Origin: Ampelocalamus luodianensis
Lineage: Eukaryota; Streptophyta; Magnoliopsida; Poales; Poaceae
Assembly: GCA_036346255.1 (NCBI GenBank)
Contig: CM070625.1
Coordinates: forward strand, 36,894,520-36,958,519
DNA: 64,000 nt
Reading direction: 5' to 3'
The notes under the pieces are model-generated. The model worked only from the letters and a program-made list of their open reading frames with translations, searched no databases and had not been told where the DNA came from. A program made the translations under genes and the position numbers. Below, one piece after another: positions 31,318 to 43,500 of the stretch. Position 1 is the stretch's first letter, and each line of letters opens with the position of its first letter.

Positions 31318-32352
31318 TCGTGATGAGGCCCTAGGTGCATCTACTACGGTGGTAAATATCCCTAAGTTGAAAGTTTGTGCTAAATCTCAAGTTGAGCCTT
31401 GCATCAAAGAGGAAAGAAACAAGAACTAGGTTCGGCCAAGAGGGAGGAGAGGGAGGTAGGATGAAGGGGAGCTTGAGCATGGATGGGAAGGTGGATGAGC
31501 CAAGCACAAGTAAGTCATGGTGAAAGGCATGCCATGCATGAGGGAACCCCTAGTCCAAGAGAAGCTAGTCGATGAGGAGAAAACCCTAGGCAAGTGCATG
31601 GACATGAAAAGCATGCGGCATAAGGGAAGACACAAGGACCGAGGGCTTTGCATGGAGGAAAGTTTGCAAGAGAATTCAGCCAAGAAAAGACAAAGGATCC
31701 AAATTCAAACTCAAATCCAAAATCAATGCATTTTCATCCTAAGAATCCTAAATGGATTGGGATTAGAGCAATTCCAATTTGGATCTTTCTTTAAAAGAGA
31801 AATTAATTCCAAAACTACTTGTAATAGGACAGTTTAATTTATTTTCAGCAATTAGAGTAGTTTAAATTTTGAATTAAAGTTGGAGTTTGCAATAGGAATT
31901 GATTTTGGATACTGTTCACGTGCTCACTGTTCACTGACTCGGATAACTGTTCATGTGGTATTGTTCGCTGATGGATTACTGTTCGTGCACATGTGCTATT
32001 CACCGATCCTATATATTCAGGGGTAGCCCCCCATTGTAAGCAAGTTTGAGTTTAAGAAAATACAGAAAAGTCACATGTTTATGTGGTGCATAATGAGTAC
32101 GTGTGTTTCGAAAATTCCGATCTAGGGATTTGTGATTGCATGACTATTGGAGGATGGCTTTTCTTCCAAGTTCCGTGATTCCTTGTGGATCATGTCACCA
32201 ATTCATGGCATCCTCAATTGCTCACGGTTTGGTGTTGTTCTTCGGGTTTGATTTTGTTTCTCTTCAGATTGATTCAACATCAACCCAACATCATTACTTG
32301 CTTTGGAGATACACTTGTTCTTCCTTTTTGCCGAACCACGGAAGAAAGCAAG
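31318..32352 (+). repeat. Orphan LTR-like sequence
   Basis: Begins TGATGAGGCCCTAGGTGCATC, reminiscent of a CRM-type LTR start. It has a run of CTGTTCACGTG-like words (31910-32000), a TATA-like CCTATATATTC (32008) and a leader-like stretch. It is cut at 32353 by the CRM element, whose target duplication would be GCAAG (32348-32352). A 5'-to-middle part of an LTR is the simplest reading; the rest is not found. Confidence 0.4.
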
Positions 32353-33068
32353 TGATGTGTGTGTGGCCTGATCTTCTGAAAGGTAGAGATAAGTCGATTG
32401 TGGAGAACACGACGTTGATGATCCAAAGGCTCCGGCCCAAACAGATCGATCCCCTCGTAATCACTATATCCCTGCTCTGATGGTTATCAACCGTGCCGAA
32501 CGTGGTTGACCGCGCCAAGAAGGCTATCTCCTGCAAGTAAATCGAGAACACAAGCAAGAGAGTAGAAGATGCAATCTGAAATTGTATTGTGAATAAAAAT
32601 TTATGCTCACAAAGTTGGAGTTCCTCAAACCGAACGAGCGGTGAAACTGCTATGCAGAATAATCTAAAAAGAAACCCAAGCAAAACTAAAGGGGTGCGGC
32701 CTCCTTAAATAGGGGAGGGGGAGCCGCACATAGCTAAGAGATGGCGAGGTGGTACTATTCATGTGGTACTGTTTATGTGTGAATAGTGCCCACATGAACA
32801 GTACGTGCCTAGGGGTGGCCGGTCACCAGATAGGCCAGGTCGTCGACCAGATTGGCCAAGTTGTCGGCCAATACATTACATAGCCCTAGGCCAACAATAG
32901 GTGACACAGCACCATGGTATGTAGTAGTGGCTTGGCCCAATTAGAGTATATGGAATTGCCGTAGCCGATAGTCCCATTGGAGAATATGTGGTTGTAGTAG
33001 AGGATGCAGTGCAGCGAGTGCAGCGTGTCGAAGTTGTGGTTGCATCCTTAGGGTTGATGTCCTCATCA
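32353..33068 (-). repeat. 3' LTR of the minus-strand CRM element
   Basis: Minus-strand start TGATGAGGACATCAACC at 33068, end CACACACACATCA at 32353. 716 bp. Contains a TATA box and shares the AGATCAGGCC/AGATCGGGC end context with the other CRM LTRs. Like them it is read into by the polyprotein. Confidence 0.88.
32704..32713 (-). promoter_or_regulatory. TATA box of CRM LTR
   Basis: CCTATTTAAG on the minus strand after a C-rich tract, in the expected place within the LTR. Confidence 0.6.
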
Positions 33069-33676
33069 TCCTCCCTTTCTTGAATTTGAGTTGTCCTCGA
33101 CTCAATCGTTGTGTCCAAATCATCACTTTCCTGCAAAAGGTTAGTAGCAACAGGAGGCAATGAAACAAGTATATCTTCTAATGTATCTCTGTACACCACA
33201 TGGTTTGGCAAAGTCGCTCCCGGAATTAAGTCAATTTGGTGTTCAATCCGTCTAACATGTGGCAGTTCTGGGGGTATTTCAGCAAGATTATATTTGGTTG
33301 CAAGCATGACACAACCCTTTAATTTAGTTCCCTTAGTTCTAGAACTAGGTGCCAACTTCTCTTTTTTTGGTGGGAAAACGTTCTTCACTACTTGTTGATT
33401 TTTAGATTCATGTTCATGTTCTTTCCTCTCATTATTAGCTATCTTTTTACCACATTTCACAATTTCAGTAGGTGTCAAAGGTAGCAAAATTATTTTCTTT
33501 CCTTTGTGCACAAGAGAGTACTTATTACTTCTACCATGATGAATTGTATTGGTATCAAATTCCCATGGACGACCTAATAAAAGTGAGCAGGCTTGCATAG
33601 GCACTACGTCAAAATCAGTAACATTATGATAGGAACCAATAGAAAAATACACTCTCGTAGATTGTGTTACCTTCAC
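32876..33676 (-). CDS. CRM protease C-terminal part fused to polyprotein tail
   Basis: 267 codons open without break. It begins in the protease (YFSIGSYHNVTDFDVVPM, LLLGRPWEFD), has a lysine-rich linker, then the KGCVMLATKYNLAEIPPELP segment, and ends in the acidic polyprotein tail (TTQIQEREDDEDINPKD) that crosses into the LTR. No RT, RNase H or integrase core is encoded between. A product, if made, would depend on a full-length partner for replication. Confidence 0.75.
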   Translation of the reverse strand: MKVTQSTRVYFSIGSYHNVTDFDVVPMQACSLLLGRPWEFDTNTIHHGRSNKYSLVHKGKKIILLPLTPTEIVKCGKKIANNERKEHEHESKNQQVVKNVFPPKKEKLAPSSRTKGTKLKGCVMLATKYNLAEIPPELPHVRRIEHQIDLIPGATLPNHVVYRDTLEDILVSLPPVATNLLQESDDLDTTIESRTTQIQEREDDEDINPKDATTTSTRCTRCTASSTTTTYSPMGLSATAIPYTLIGPSHYYIPWCCVTYCWPRAM

Positions 33677-33694
33677 CTTACCGCTGTTGTTGAA

Positions 33695-35235
33695 CTACTG
33701 AATGTGGTACGGGTGAGGATGCATATGTGTGGTCAAGCTAATCTTCTTGACCAAACTTGAATTCACCAAGTTATTACAGCTCCTGCCATCAATTATGACA
33801 CGAACATGGTAATTCTTGATGATGAGAAACATCTGAAATAAATTATAACGCTGTAGCTTCTCCGTTTGCTCCCTTTGAGTGCTCAATACTCGCTGCATAA
33901 TTAGAGTCCTATTCTCTGTAGCAGCGGTACCTAAAATTTCCTCACCATCGCTATCTGCCTCATGATCATCATCATTACCTACAAGAGTATATTCATACTC
34001 AACATCACTAGTACTTATATAACCACCGTCTTCTGTCGCAATGTACGCTCGCTGACTTGGGCAATCTTTCATGATGTGGTCCATCCCTTAGCAACGGTGG
34101 CACACAATCCCTGTCGTACGACCCGTAAAGCAACCGATGAAGAGCTATGCGCTGTTGCCTGCACACTAGTAGATTTATTCATCTCGGGTGTGTGTGACAG
34201 TGGTGGCGGTGCTGCTGAATGCACCCTACTCACAGAGGGGGCAGCAGACTGAAAAACAGGAGGTGAGGCTGTGTTGGCTTGCCCCGGCGTTGATCTCGAT
34301 GTAGACGTACTTCCAAAGTTGCTCCTTGTCCTTTGTTGCCTACCCTGCAATTCCTGCTCTGCCAAACAAGCAAGCTGGAACAACCTATTAATATCATTAT
34401 ACTCTTTGTAATCAACGATGTCTTGAATTTCACACCTTAAGCCCCCATAAAAATGAGCCATCTTATCCTCCTCATCCTCAACAACATTACAACACAACAT
34501 ACCTATTTGTAGTTCTTGGTAATATTCCTCGACAGATCTATTACCTTAGTCTAAGCACTGTAATTTCTTATGTATTTCACGTTTAAAAGTAGGAAGAACA
34601 AATCTAGCACCCATAGCTACCTTCAATCTATCCCATGTATCAGGTGTTAAGTCAGAATTAACTACTTGATTCCACCAGATGATAGCAAAATCTTTAAATT
34701 CACTAGTAGCTTGTCTGACTCTATGCACTTTAGGAAGTAGATGGGCATTAAATTTTGGTTCAACTATCATCTCCTAATCTAGATAAGTTTCAGCATCATA
34801 AACACCCACAAAAGATGGAATGGTAAATTTAACTTTAGCAAATGGGTCATTATTAACACGAGCATTGTGATACTGAAAATTATTACCTTCCATACCGTGA
34901 CGATTATGATGTAGGCGGTGTCGTTGATGTGCATCTTGGTCAGCAAGGGTAGCCCCAGCGTCACGGTTTCGCCTCTCATTATCATCGCTCACCTCAAGAT
35001 CTTGGGTTGCATCATGATCATACTCGCGTCCATTGTGAGGTGGCTGATTCACCATTCTTTCAAGGCGTGTAGTGAGCGCTGCAATACTATCGTTGATTGA
35101 GCGCTGTAGTGTAGTCATAGTAGCTTGAAGCTTCCTGTCGATGTCCTCATTAATGGTAGTGTGTTGTTCATCCAAGAACGTCATGAGCTCTCCCTTTAAG
35201 ACACACTCTTTCTCATTAGATGAGTCACCTGTCAT
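33695..35235 (-). pseudogene. CRM gag and protease N-terminal part, broken
   Basis: Starts MTGDSSNEKECVLKG. N-terminal coiled region (DRKLQATMTTLQRS), capsid core with SEFKDFAIIWWNQV, a stop after VYDAETYLD (34771-34773) and another after KLQCLD (near 34545), a frameshift near 34080, then a protease with IIDGRSCNN where related CRM copies have IIDGGSCHN. The WTT-type stretch with CPSQRAY is the remains of the zinc knuckle. Confidence 0.82.
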
Positions 35236-35995
35236 GGTTAGTAGAAAACAAAAGACAACACAAAGGTATTATCCCTATCAGCTACTAGGTGATGGAAGGT
35301 GGAATCACACACTCTCAAGCGTCTTACCACACTCTTACAAGTGTTCTTACCAAAGCATGCAGCAGGTGGTACATCTGGTGGTTGGTTCGTGATACCATGA
35401 GGAGTGTGGGTACGATTGCAAGAGGGGACCTGTTCTGATCAAGAGTAGGTGGAGTTCGGAAGACACAATATGTAGCAAAGATTAGCAATAATAAAATTAG
35501 TTAATGCAAGTTGAAAGATTATTCAAAGTACTCATCAAAGTTGTTGATCCTAGCCTAATTACAGCCAGCTAATCAAAGCCCTACTAAGAGGAGTGTATGT
35601 ACACACACGCAACGATTAGTGTGACGTGATGTAAGCAAAGGAGAACCTCACAACAAGTGATAGGAGAGACAATAGCCAACTACTCAAACTTCTTTCTAAG
35701 GGCACAAGATTATTCAAGCGATGTAGAGAAAAAAACAATAATATCGGTACAACGTAAACAAACCTCTAGATTGAGCAAACAACAGTTAGTCTCAAACAAT
35801 GAAAATGCAAAGTTTTATATGGCTTATATATACTCGTTTGAAAGGTTTCGACGAGATCTACAATTTTCTCAACTGGACAAATCCCAAATTCCGAAGGGAA
35901 GACCGGAAGAATAGCCAAAAATAGAAAACTGAAAACTTGCGATTTGAATTCGAGGCTAAAGATGGCCGATTTTGGGGGTATTGGAAGGTGATAGG
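35236..35995 (-). other. Leader of the CRM element
   Basis: Non-coding, AT-rich. On the minus strand a degraded primer-site-like TGGTATCACGAACC occurs at 35378-35391, but the sequence upstream of it does not match the 3' LTR, so I do not assign an LTR boundary. Interrupted at 35996 by element 2. Confidence 0.45.
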
Positions 35996-36479
35996 TGTCA
36001 CATCCCCAAATTAATAAAGAGGTTTATTATGCATCTCATTAGCATGCATCATTTTTTGAAACTTTTTATTTTAATAGTGTACTTGGAAAATCTCAAAATA
36101 CATATGAAACCTACACTTTAAATTGAACTCCAAACAAAAAACTGAAACAAATGCTACTAAAGATCCTCTGGAAATAATTTATTCAAATACTATATTAATT
36201 ACCATGAATTAATATAATTGTTCCCAAATTTTTTGGACTGGTTTGAACCCTATAAAAATTCAAACACAATTTCAAGACCAACATTATGTATGAATTTAAA
36301 TTATACACTTTATTTCATGAACAGTAGGGTTCAATACTTTTTATGGACACTAGACCTACCCAGGAACCCCTGTGATTTATTTCACATTTTTAGGAATTTT
36401 ATTTCAATTTTTAGCACACTGGTCAAAGTAGGGAAACTAGTTTAATTCTCAGTCAAAACCTAAACTCAAATTCGAGCAC

Positions 36480-37560
36480 TGTTGGAACGACTCGAGTCGG
36501 ACCCGAGTCAAACGGCGAACTGGCTTGACCCAACTCCCTGGCTGCACCGCACTTGGACCGTCCGATTAAAACTCGATGGCCCAGATCGCGTACCCCTTCG
36601 TCACGGCCCGAGCGCCCCTTTTCTAATCCTAGCCATCCATTTCCAATCCAATGGACCGTATTCCACATCGCCTCCTCTCGCTTTGAGTCACTGCCACACC
36701 GGGCCTGCATGTCAGGGTCATCCCCTACCTCCCGCTGCGGGCTCAGGCGCCACGCCACCACGGCGCGTGCATCCCGACGCACTTTCGAGCAGCGATGCTC
36801 ACGCTGTCAATCCACCGCCTCCATCCACCACTCCTGGAGCTTCGGCACGCAACGCCACCTCCATCTCCGTCGTTTCCCGGGGATAATACCCCCTCCTCAC
36901 CTCACATTGCCTTCACTTCTCCTCTGGCCGCCTAGGAGAGGGAAGCTCCCTTGAGCTCAATTCTCTGGTAAACTTCTCACCTCCGGTGCCCTCAGCTCCT
37001 ACCTTGCATGTCGTTTCTATTTTGGCTTATGCAAGCTCTTGATTCTCTTTATAGCTCCCGAACCGCCACCGGCGCTCTCGGCGAACCCAGAGCGTGGACC
37101 GAAGGACCTTGTTCTGCCATTTTCACCTCGGTGAGCTCTTTTCCGTTTCTTTGCGCGTCACTTCGTGTGCTAGGTTATAAGGAGTAAAACCCCTCATCTT
37201 TATGCCGCAATGGCTTAACAGGATTGTCAGATTTTGAAGTTTTACGCTTTCCGGCTGACTTGGCCCCTTTCGTCTCCATCTCCGGCCGGGTGAGCCATTT
37301 CTCGATTCCTTTTAGTATGAGCATCTTATGTACCTACCTTACCTAGTCCGACCACCTATTGTGTGTTTAATTGCTCAAGTTACCTTGTTGTCGTGGAGCC
37401 ATAGTTGCTGCTTTTCGGTCACACGCCGTCGGCAAGCTCCAGTGCCCCTCCGGTTCTCTTTTCAACTCAGGTAGCTTCCTTATGTCCCCTAGGAGCATAA
37501 GCATGCGTTCTTCTACTTAGCGCGTGTTCCAATCGGCGTAGCTGCTTTTGCCGTATTTGC
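36480..37560 (+). other. Gene-like GC-rich block with splice-like junctions in beta LTR
   Basis: Donor after 36967 (CTCTG/GTAAAC), a 76-nt block 37055-37130 ending CTCG/GTGAGC, and a 68-nt block 37222-37289 ending CCGG/GTGAGC. Junction positions parallel those in the alpha LTR. The open frames of about 130 codons here (36482-36886, 36553-36954) have no recognisable domain and are not preserved in the 3' LTR copy. Confidence 0.4.
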
Positions 37561-38817
37561 ACCGCCGCTCGTTTTCTTGTCGCGCTTGCCGTGTGTGGTT
37601 CGTTCTTGGCCAAATTTCGGCCACCGCTAGGACCGTCAGACTATTGTGGTCCCATCCTCGGCTCTTAGTTCACGCGTGAGGCCACAACGCTTTGCCACCG
37701 TCGAACAAGCGCGCCGACGCGGCCGTTGTCGGGCGTCACGCAACGCCAGTAGCGAGCGATTAGAAAACCTAATGACGTGGTTACGTGTTAAGTGTTGTAT
37801 TAGCTAATAGAGGAGTCACTTACACGTGGGCCCTTATGCCATGTGAATTGGTTGCGTAATTTAAAGTTTACACTTTCTGTTTAGAGAAAACGTGATTTCT
37901 CAGTAGAAAGATCGAAAATATGTTTTCCTAACTAGAAGACGTTTTTGAGAAATACGCTTTCGGCTTGTACTCGGCTGGGCTGGGTCAAGGCTGACCGAGT
38001 CAACACTGTTCTCTGGGTCCCGCTGGTCGGTGACCTCGGCTAGCGCGTGGCTCGGTGAGAAAAGGTTTAAATGACATATAAAATTCGAAATCCATTTATT
38101 TGTAAGCTGAAAAATATGTATAACTTTGAAAATACATAACTAATTCATTTTAACTCCAAAATGAGTGAAACCACTTCTGATAAATTGAATTCTTGATGAA
38201 CTTTATATTAAAATTGGTTTCAATCTTTTCTCTACAGCAGAGAGTATGATTTTGAAAATTGACCCTTTAACACTATTATTTTTACAATAGAAAAAGGCTG
38301 ATAACTTCAAAGATTCATAAGTAATTCTTGGAAACTCCAAAAACAGTAAAATCAGTTTTGATAATTTCTATTTCAAATAAAATTAATTATAAAAGTGGTT
38401 TCAAACTTACCTCTGTCTATGAAACTATAGTTTGAGGAAAATGATCCAAAAGGGCATTATTTTTACACTATTAATGCTGATAACTTTAGAAATCAATAAC
38501 TAAATCATGAAAACTCCAATTGAAGCAAACTCAACTGTTTTGAACTTGTAATAATATTACCTATTTATCCATGTAATCCATGTACTCACCACTTCTCTAC
38601 AAATTTTCATCTCATAATTAAATTACATGAATGAAGGCGTATTGAAATCTGAAATTCAAACCACCATAACTTTCATATACTAAATCAAAATGCAATAATT
38701 CTTTCACCAAAAATCATCTAATATCATGACTTAGCTACGGTAGAAAAATCATGCATTTTTGAGCATCTTGATTTTTGGAGTATTTCTCGATGTTTATTCG
38801 GTATTGTACTTATATAG

Positions 38818-38880
38818 ATTCCGAGCCTTTTGATATTGACTCCTACGCCACCGAGAGTGAACAATTACTCTACCAGCAAG
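38818..38880 (+). CDS. Candidate acidic mini-exon in beta LTR
   Basis: 63 nt between acceptor TATATAG and donor CAAG/GCAAGC. Encodes DSEPFDIDSYATESEQ and a short QQ end. Same length and phases as the alpha exon at 10986. Joined to 40074-40120 it stays open to the stop. Confidence 0.5.
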
Positions 38881-39672
38881 GCAAGCATCATTTGAACTTT
38901 CTTTTGCATCATATTTGATCCCAATTTTTGTTAAGTTAGTGCAATGGCAATTGCTTGCATGCTATTTTGATAATGTCGCTATTTTTGTGATGAATAGTTA
39001 GACACATTCTATTATCTTGTCATTGTGGCTATCCATGAATTATTCCAGTACTGAAATGCTTATGATAGGATGTGTGAAATTATATTGTTCGGGTTTGCTT
39101 AGCCATGCAAGTCTAGAAACGGTAGTCTGATTGTCGGGAATAACCCGACAATTATGGGATAAACACAACTTTCATTATATACCGTTGTTTCAGATCTTCG
39201 TATCTGTTCTATGAGTTAAATCTTGTCATTTTCAATAAGCTTTTGGTCTGGACAAGTGTTGGTTAGTGATGATGCCTTGTGCACGAGCTTTGGGTAAGTG
39301 GTGGACTTGTCTGGACAATTAAGGACCGAACTTTGGTAACGTCGTTGATTCAAGTACATTCGTGCTACCACACGCGGTATGTGGGTGCTGTATGGTTAAG
39401 TAGGGGGGGAGGTTTTATTGTGTTGAGTCCCACGGTGGTGAAATTGTAAGGGCATAGGACTGCGAAATCCTATGTTTTCCTTTTGGGCCGATAGGATGGA
39501 GACGTTAACGTCTTGGGACTTAGCTCAATGGGATCTTCTTGCTAAAAGCGACCATATCTTGATTTACCCGGCCGGCATACCATAGGAAGTATGCTATATT
39601 CGGAGGCATCTGGAGGCTTACGGGCTAATCAAGTCGTGTGGATAAAGTAGTACACCCCTGCAGGGTATAAAT

Positions 39673-39684
39673 CTATTCGAATAG
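39673..39684. promoter_or_regulatory. Conserved palindrome CTATTCGAATAG
   Basis: In the beta LTR intron between mini-exon and terminal exon. Confidence 0.5.
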
Positions 39685-40073
39685 CCGTGTCCACGGTTAT
39701 AGACAACCGCTTGAGTTCGGGAGTTACTATTGTTAGACTTGGAATTAAAATTGTCGTTATAACTTGGTATTGTCATGAATGGGATGTTCATGCTTGTTGT
39801 TGTATCAAAGTGGACAGCCACTTTGCCATTTGTATGATTTATTTGTTATCGAATTCATTACTCGTTCACATGCTTTACTTCTACTTCAAATCTGATTTTG
39901 AAATGGCACTTGAAAAACTAGTATGTGTAGGTTGTACCTTGTTGCGTCTCTTTTGCAAAACTAAGCCAATATGAGCCATCCCTTGGAACAGCCTTATGCA
40001 TAACTAATTTTTATTTGTGTAAGACTTGCGAGTACTCTTTTGTACTCAGCCAGATGTTTGCTGGCTCTTACAG

Positions 40074-40120
40074 GTGAGGAAGATATCGAGTCAAGCGAGC
40101 TTGTCGATCTGCCGATTTAG
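40074..40120 (+). CDS. Candidate terminal exon of LTR-encoded acidic peptide (beta)
   Basis: Acceptor TCTTACAG then 47 open nt ending TAG, giving the acidic tail GEEDIESSELVDLPI when joined to the beta mini-exon. The nucleotide sequence is unlike alpha but the position, phase, acidity and stop agree. Confidence 0.5.
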
Positions 40121-40640
40121 GCGACACTGATGAGTAATGCTATCATTTAACTCCCAGTCGGTTGCCGATGGGTTATGGGGCATACCACTGCTGGTCTTTT
40201 GGTTTATTTACTTGTTTCCGCTGCTACTTAATACTTTTATTTGAATTTGGCCGGTCGGCCATTTGTATTAGTTGTAAACTTGGAACTTTGATGTATGCCT
40301 TTTGTACTATTTATGTATGAGTGTTGTATGGGTGCGATCAACGTTGTATGAGAGTATGGTTATATTGGTCGCTGATCTTGGGAGCCAATATAAGTCATAC
40401 TCGCTGATCATGGCTTCCTATTTAACTCACTAAGTGTAGTGCTTGACTTGTTGGAGAACCGACAATCATGTAGTGCTCGCAGAGGAGCGGCGCGCACGAT
40501 CGTCGGGGCTCTAGTTTTCAGTCTAGCCTCTCATTTAGATTGAGTTAAGTTGGAATCCATTTACCGGAGATCCAGAGTTATGTCCTTAAGACCATGCTTA
40601 GTCTCGGTCTTACGGAGATAACCCGGGGTCCCCACAGCGT

Positions 40641-40653
40641 TGGTATCAGAGCC
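40641..40653 (+). other. Primer binding site of element 2
   Basis: TGGTATCAGAGCC, four bases after the LTR end; tRNA-Met type. Confidence 0.93.
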
Positions 40654-40853
40654 ATATTGACTGTAGGTTAGAGATAGCACTGGCGTTAGAGTTAGTAAGC
40701 CTTTTTGAGTCAAAATATTTTGAAATTATCAAATTACTTTCAGAAAGTATAAGTTAGGAATATCTTTTATTCCTCATCCCTCTTAGTGCCTTTTCTTACC
40801 TTACTCTTGTTTGGATTGAAAAAGAAGTCTTACCTTGATTTTCTTGTCTTTAG

Positions 40854-41645
40854 ATGAGTCGTCAATACCTGGTCAAAGAAACTCAAGCTGAGAACGTGGA
40901 TGGATACCCGGCGCTTCTCCGAGATATGATGTGGAGGGCGAACTTTACTTACCAGCCGACCTACACCATCTATCGCCGCGATAGGGGGCCAGGCATGGAG
41001 GAATAATTGGCCGTGATCAACATTATCGCCAGACAAGTCACGGGGAGTATCCCATATTGTTTCCAGGCACGTGGCACTTCTGAGGCCATGGCTCTACAGA
41101 AGTGGCTCGTGTGGCTATGAGCCACCTCCGTTATGATCGACGGAGTTGTCTCGGCCGCCTTACGACCATTTTCCTATGAGAGCGTGGCACGGGTGGACAC
41201 CTTTGCCGGATCGATTTGGGAAGATCCCCATGTTAGGCAGTTGGCAAGATTGGTTCATATCATGGACCAAATCCATCGTTGCACTGTGTATGAGTTGTAC
41301 GAGACTTGTCAACGTCTCGTGGTGGCCCAAGAGCACTTACAACTCATGTGTAGCATGGGGATCGTTGACCGCCATGTGGTTTATGGCGCAAATGAGATTT
41401 CCCCATATGCTTCACAGACCACCGATGTCTTGTCTTCGGAAGTGCCAAGGCGTGTCCCCAACTATGGGGCGAGACGCCAGGCCCATATGTCGGTCGGCTT
41501 TGCTCGTACTCATAGGATGGAACCTGCTGGAGGCCATGTGATAGAGCAAGGCTCCCCTCTACGCCTTGTTAATCCAGAGGACCCCGATGACACGGGATCC
41601 CCTGGGGCACATCTTCTGGACGAGTTTCCGGTGAACTTTGACTAG
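40854..41645 (+). pseudogene. Extra ORF upstream of gag in element 2
   Basis: ATG after a TTTAG sequence; 264 codons with two in-frame stops (TAA 41004-41006, TGA 41118-41120). Begins MSRQYLVKETQAENVDG, with RRDRGPGMEE before the first stop. The middle has YELYETCQRLVVAQEHL, possibly helical, and the end is proline- and aspartate-rich. It corresponds in place to the ORF at 25260-25985. No known domain is recognised; function unknown. Confidence 0.65.
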
Positions 41646-42009
41646 AACAACATTTAGGATGTTGTAGGTGTAAGCTCATGGTCGAGCATGTATCTTTAAA
41701 TTCCTGTAATAAGCTAGTAGTAATTGAACTATTAATGTTTCTCTTGCAAGAACTTTTATTTCAGATAGTTGCTTTTCGCCCACGGGCCTTTATGAATGTA
41801 ATTGCATTGGGAAAACTATGATTTGAATTTATGGATCTTGTACTAGCCTTAGCGCCTTTGTACGCCCTTTTGGTGTTATGTTTTTGTGCATTTTATATCA
41901 TTATGCATGCTTAATTAAGAACTATGTGCTTGCTGTCCAGATTTTTTTTCTTTATTCACACATTTTCCAGCAATCTTGGCCTCTTTTTAATTTTCCTTGT
42001 CACTTCAGG
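41646..42009 (+). other. Spacer between extra ORF and gag
   Basis: T-rich, non-coding, ending in a polypyrimidine/AG run before the gag ATG. This would suit an acceptor for a spliced gag message, which is only a guess. Confidence 0.4.
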
Positions 42010-43130
42010 ATGTTAGGCCCTAACACTCGTGCGAGAGCTCTTCGTGGCAAGGGGTCTACACCCCCGCGACGCCCTCCTGCTGTAGACCATGAGGAAGTGC
42101 TTCCTCCACCGCCCTCAATGGCAGAGGTCCTGGCTCAAATCGAGCGGAATAGGATGGACCAGACAAGGATTCTCGAGGCTATCACTCACAACACTTCTTA
42201 CGCTCTGCGGCGGCGGGAGAAATCTTCGGCGCGTGGGGGTCTCGCTGACTTTCAGCGGACAAATCCTCCAACCTTTGCGGGCACCGGAGATCCAATGGAG
42301 GCTGAAGATTGGCTAAGAGATATTGAAAAGAAGCTAGCTATTGCTCAGTGCACAGGAATTGAGAAGATCCTCTTTGCCAGTTATCAACTGGAGGGCACTG
42401 CTAGTGCATGGTGGGATAATTTTTCCGCCATGCAGCCTGACGGAGAAGTTCCATTGTGGAACGAGTTTCGAGCGGCCTTCAGGGAGGCCTACATTCCTGA
42501 GGGGGCCATGTCGATCAAGCAGCAGCAGTTTCTTGCTTTGAAGCAAGGAAGGAAGACTGTCACTGAGTATCTTTAGGAGTTCAATTCCTTAGCCCGCTAT
42601 GCCCCTGATGACGTCTCCACTGACACTCGTCGACAGAATCGGTTCATGGGCGGCTTGACTGAGGAGATGCAGCTGGCTCTAGCTGTATATGATTTCCGGA
42701 ACTTCCAACATTTGGTGAACAAGGCCATCGTAGTGGAGCACAAGAGTGTGGTTGTAGAGGAGTCCAAGAAGAGGAAGAAAGCTGCTCATTTTTCAACTAG
42801 CGGCAGTTTTCCTCGACAGCGCACCGGACCGCCCCAGGCGCCTCGTTCTTAGGCCCTAGTGCCACCGAGGCCTCCTATGGCACCTCCACGACCTTCTCCA
42901 CCTATGGTGTAGTGGTACAATGGGAGTAAGAACTCCCAAAATAGTGGTACATACAAGCCTAATGTCACCTGCTTTCATTGTGGTCGCCAGGGCCACTATG
43001 CATCTCACTGCCTCGCCAGCGGCGGGAATGCCCGTGTTTATCGAGCTCCTACACCACCGGTTGTGGCGGACCTACACCACCTTCGAGGGCAACATCTACC
43101 CTCCTCGGATCCTCGCGTGGCGAGTGAACC
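42010..43130 (+). pseudogene. gag of element 2, with stops
   Basis: Starts MLGPNTRARALRGKG, P-rich segment EVLPPPPSMAEVL, capsid core with TASAWWDNF, a TAG at 42574-42576 in place of a glutamine codon, further TAGs at 42850 and 42909, then an intact zinc knuckle CFHCGRQGHYASHC at about 42971-43012 in the continuing frame. The capsid binds and packages element RNA. Confidence 0.85.
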
Positions 43131-43500
43131 ACGTCACCGCGAGGAGGCGGCGATGCTCGGGCGTCGTTTTGGGTACAATTCTTGTTAATTCTTGTCCAGC
43201 ATCAGTTTTATTTGATTCAGGAGCATCTCATTCATTCATCAAAGAAGAATATGTTGCACTTAATCAATTTGAAATACATAAACTTCAGCCACCTTATCGA
43301 ATCCAGTCGCCGGGATCGGTTTTCCAAACCGATCAAGTCTGCTGGGACGTAAAAGTGGAAATCCAAAAGGTTAACTTCTTGGCAAATTTAATTGTGATAA
43401 ATTCAGTGGGTATTGATGTGATCTTGGGGATGGATTGGCTGTCCAAGAATCGGGAAAGATCGATTGTGCTCAACGATCTATTTACATCACTAGCGAAGAC
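43131..43500 (+). pseudogene. Protease of element 2
   Basis: Aspartic protease with intact active site FDSGASHSFI (about 43210-43240) and the flap-region/end motif DVILGMDWLSKN. It lies in a different frame from both the zinc knuckle and the RT that follows; the shift to the RT frame falls near 43440-43470. Confidence 0.85.

Larger units (their letters stand above)
32353..35995 (-). mobile_element. Non-autonomous CRM-lineage element, minus strand
   Basis: From high to low coordinates: leader, gag, protease, integrase tail, polypurine tract (33069-33082), 3' LTR. RT, RNase H and the integrase core are absent with an open frame across the junction. gag is of the CRM type (KFTIPSFVGVYDAETYLD, FAIIWWNQ, YYQELQ). 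The 5' LTR is not visible; element 2 inserted at 35996 in the leader. Similar non-autonomous CRR elements are known in rice. Confidence 0.85.
35996..40636 (+). repeat. 5' LTR of element 2 (beta)
   Basis: 4641 bp, TGTCACATCCCC to GGGGTCCCCACA. The first 1.8 kb is near-identical to 46684-48497. Contains a GC-rich gene-like block (36480-37560), an acidic mini-exon, a terminal exon and the palindrome. The stretch 37800-38800 is AT-rich with nothing recognisable. Confidence 0.93.

Noticed and set aside
35378..35391. Primer binding site of the minus-strand CRM element
   Set aside because: Only a partial match, and the sequence beyond does not match its 3' LTR.
36482..36954. Two overlapping ORFs of about 130 codons in the beta LTR
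   Set aside because: The near-identical 3' LTR copy does not keep these frames; GC-rich DNA gives chance ORFs.
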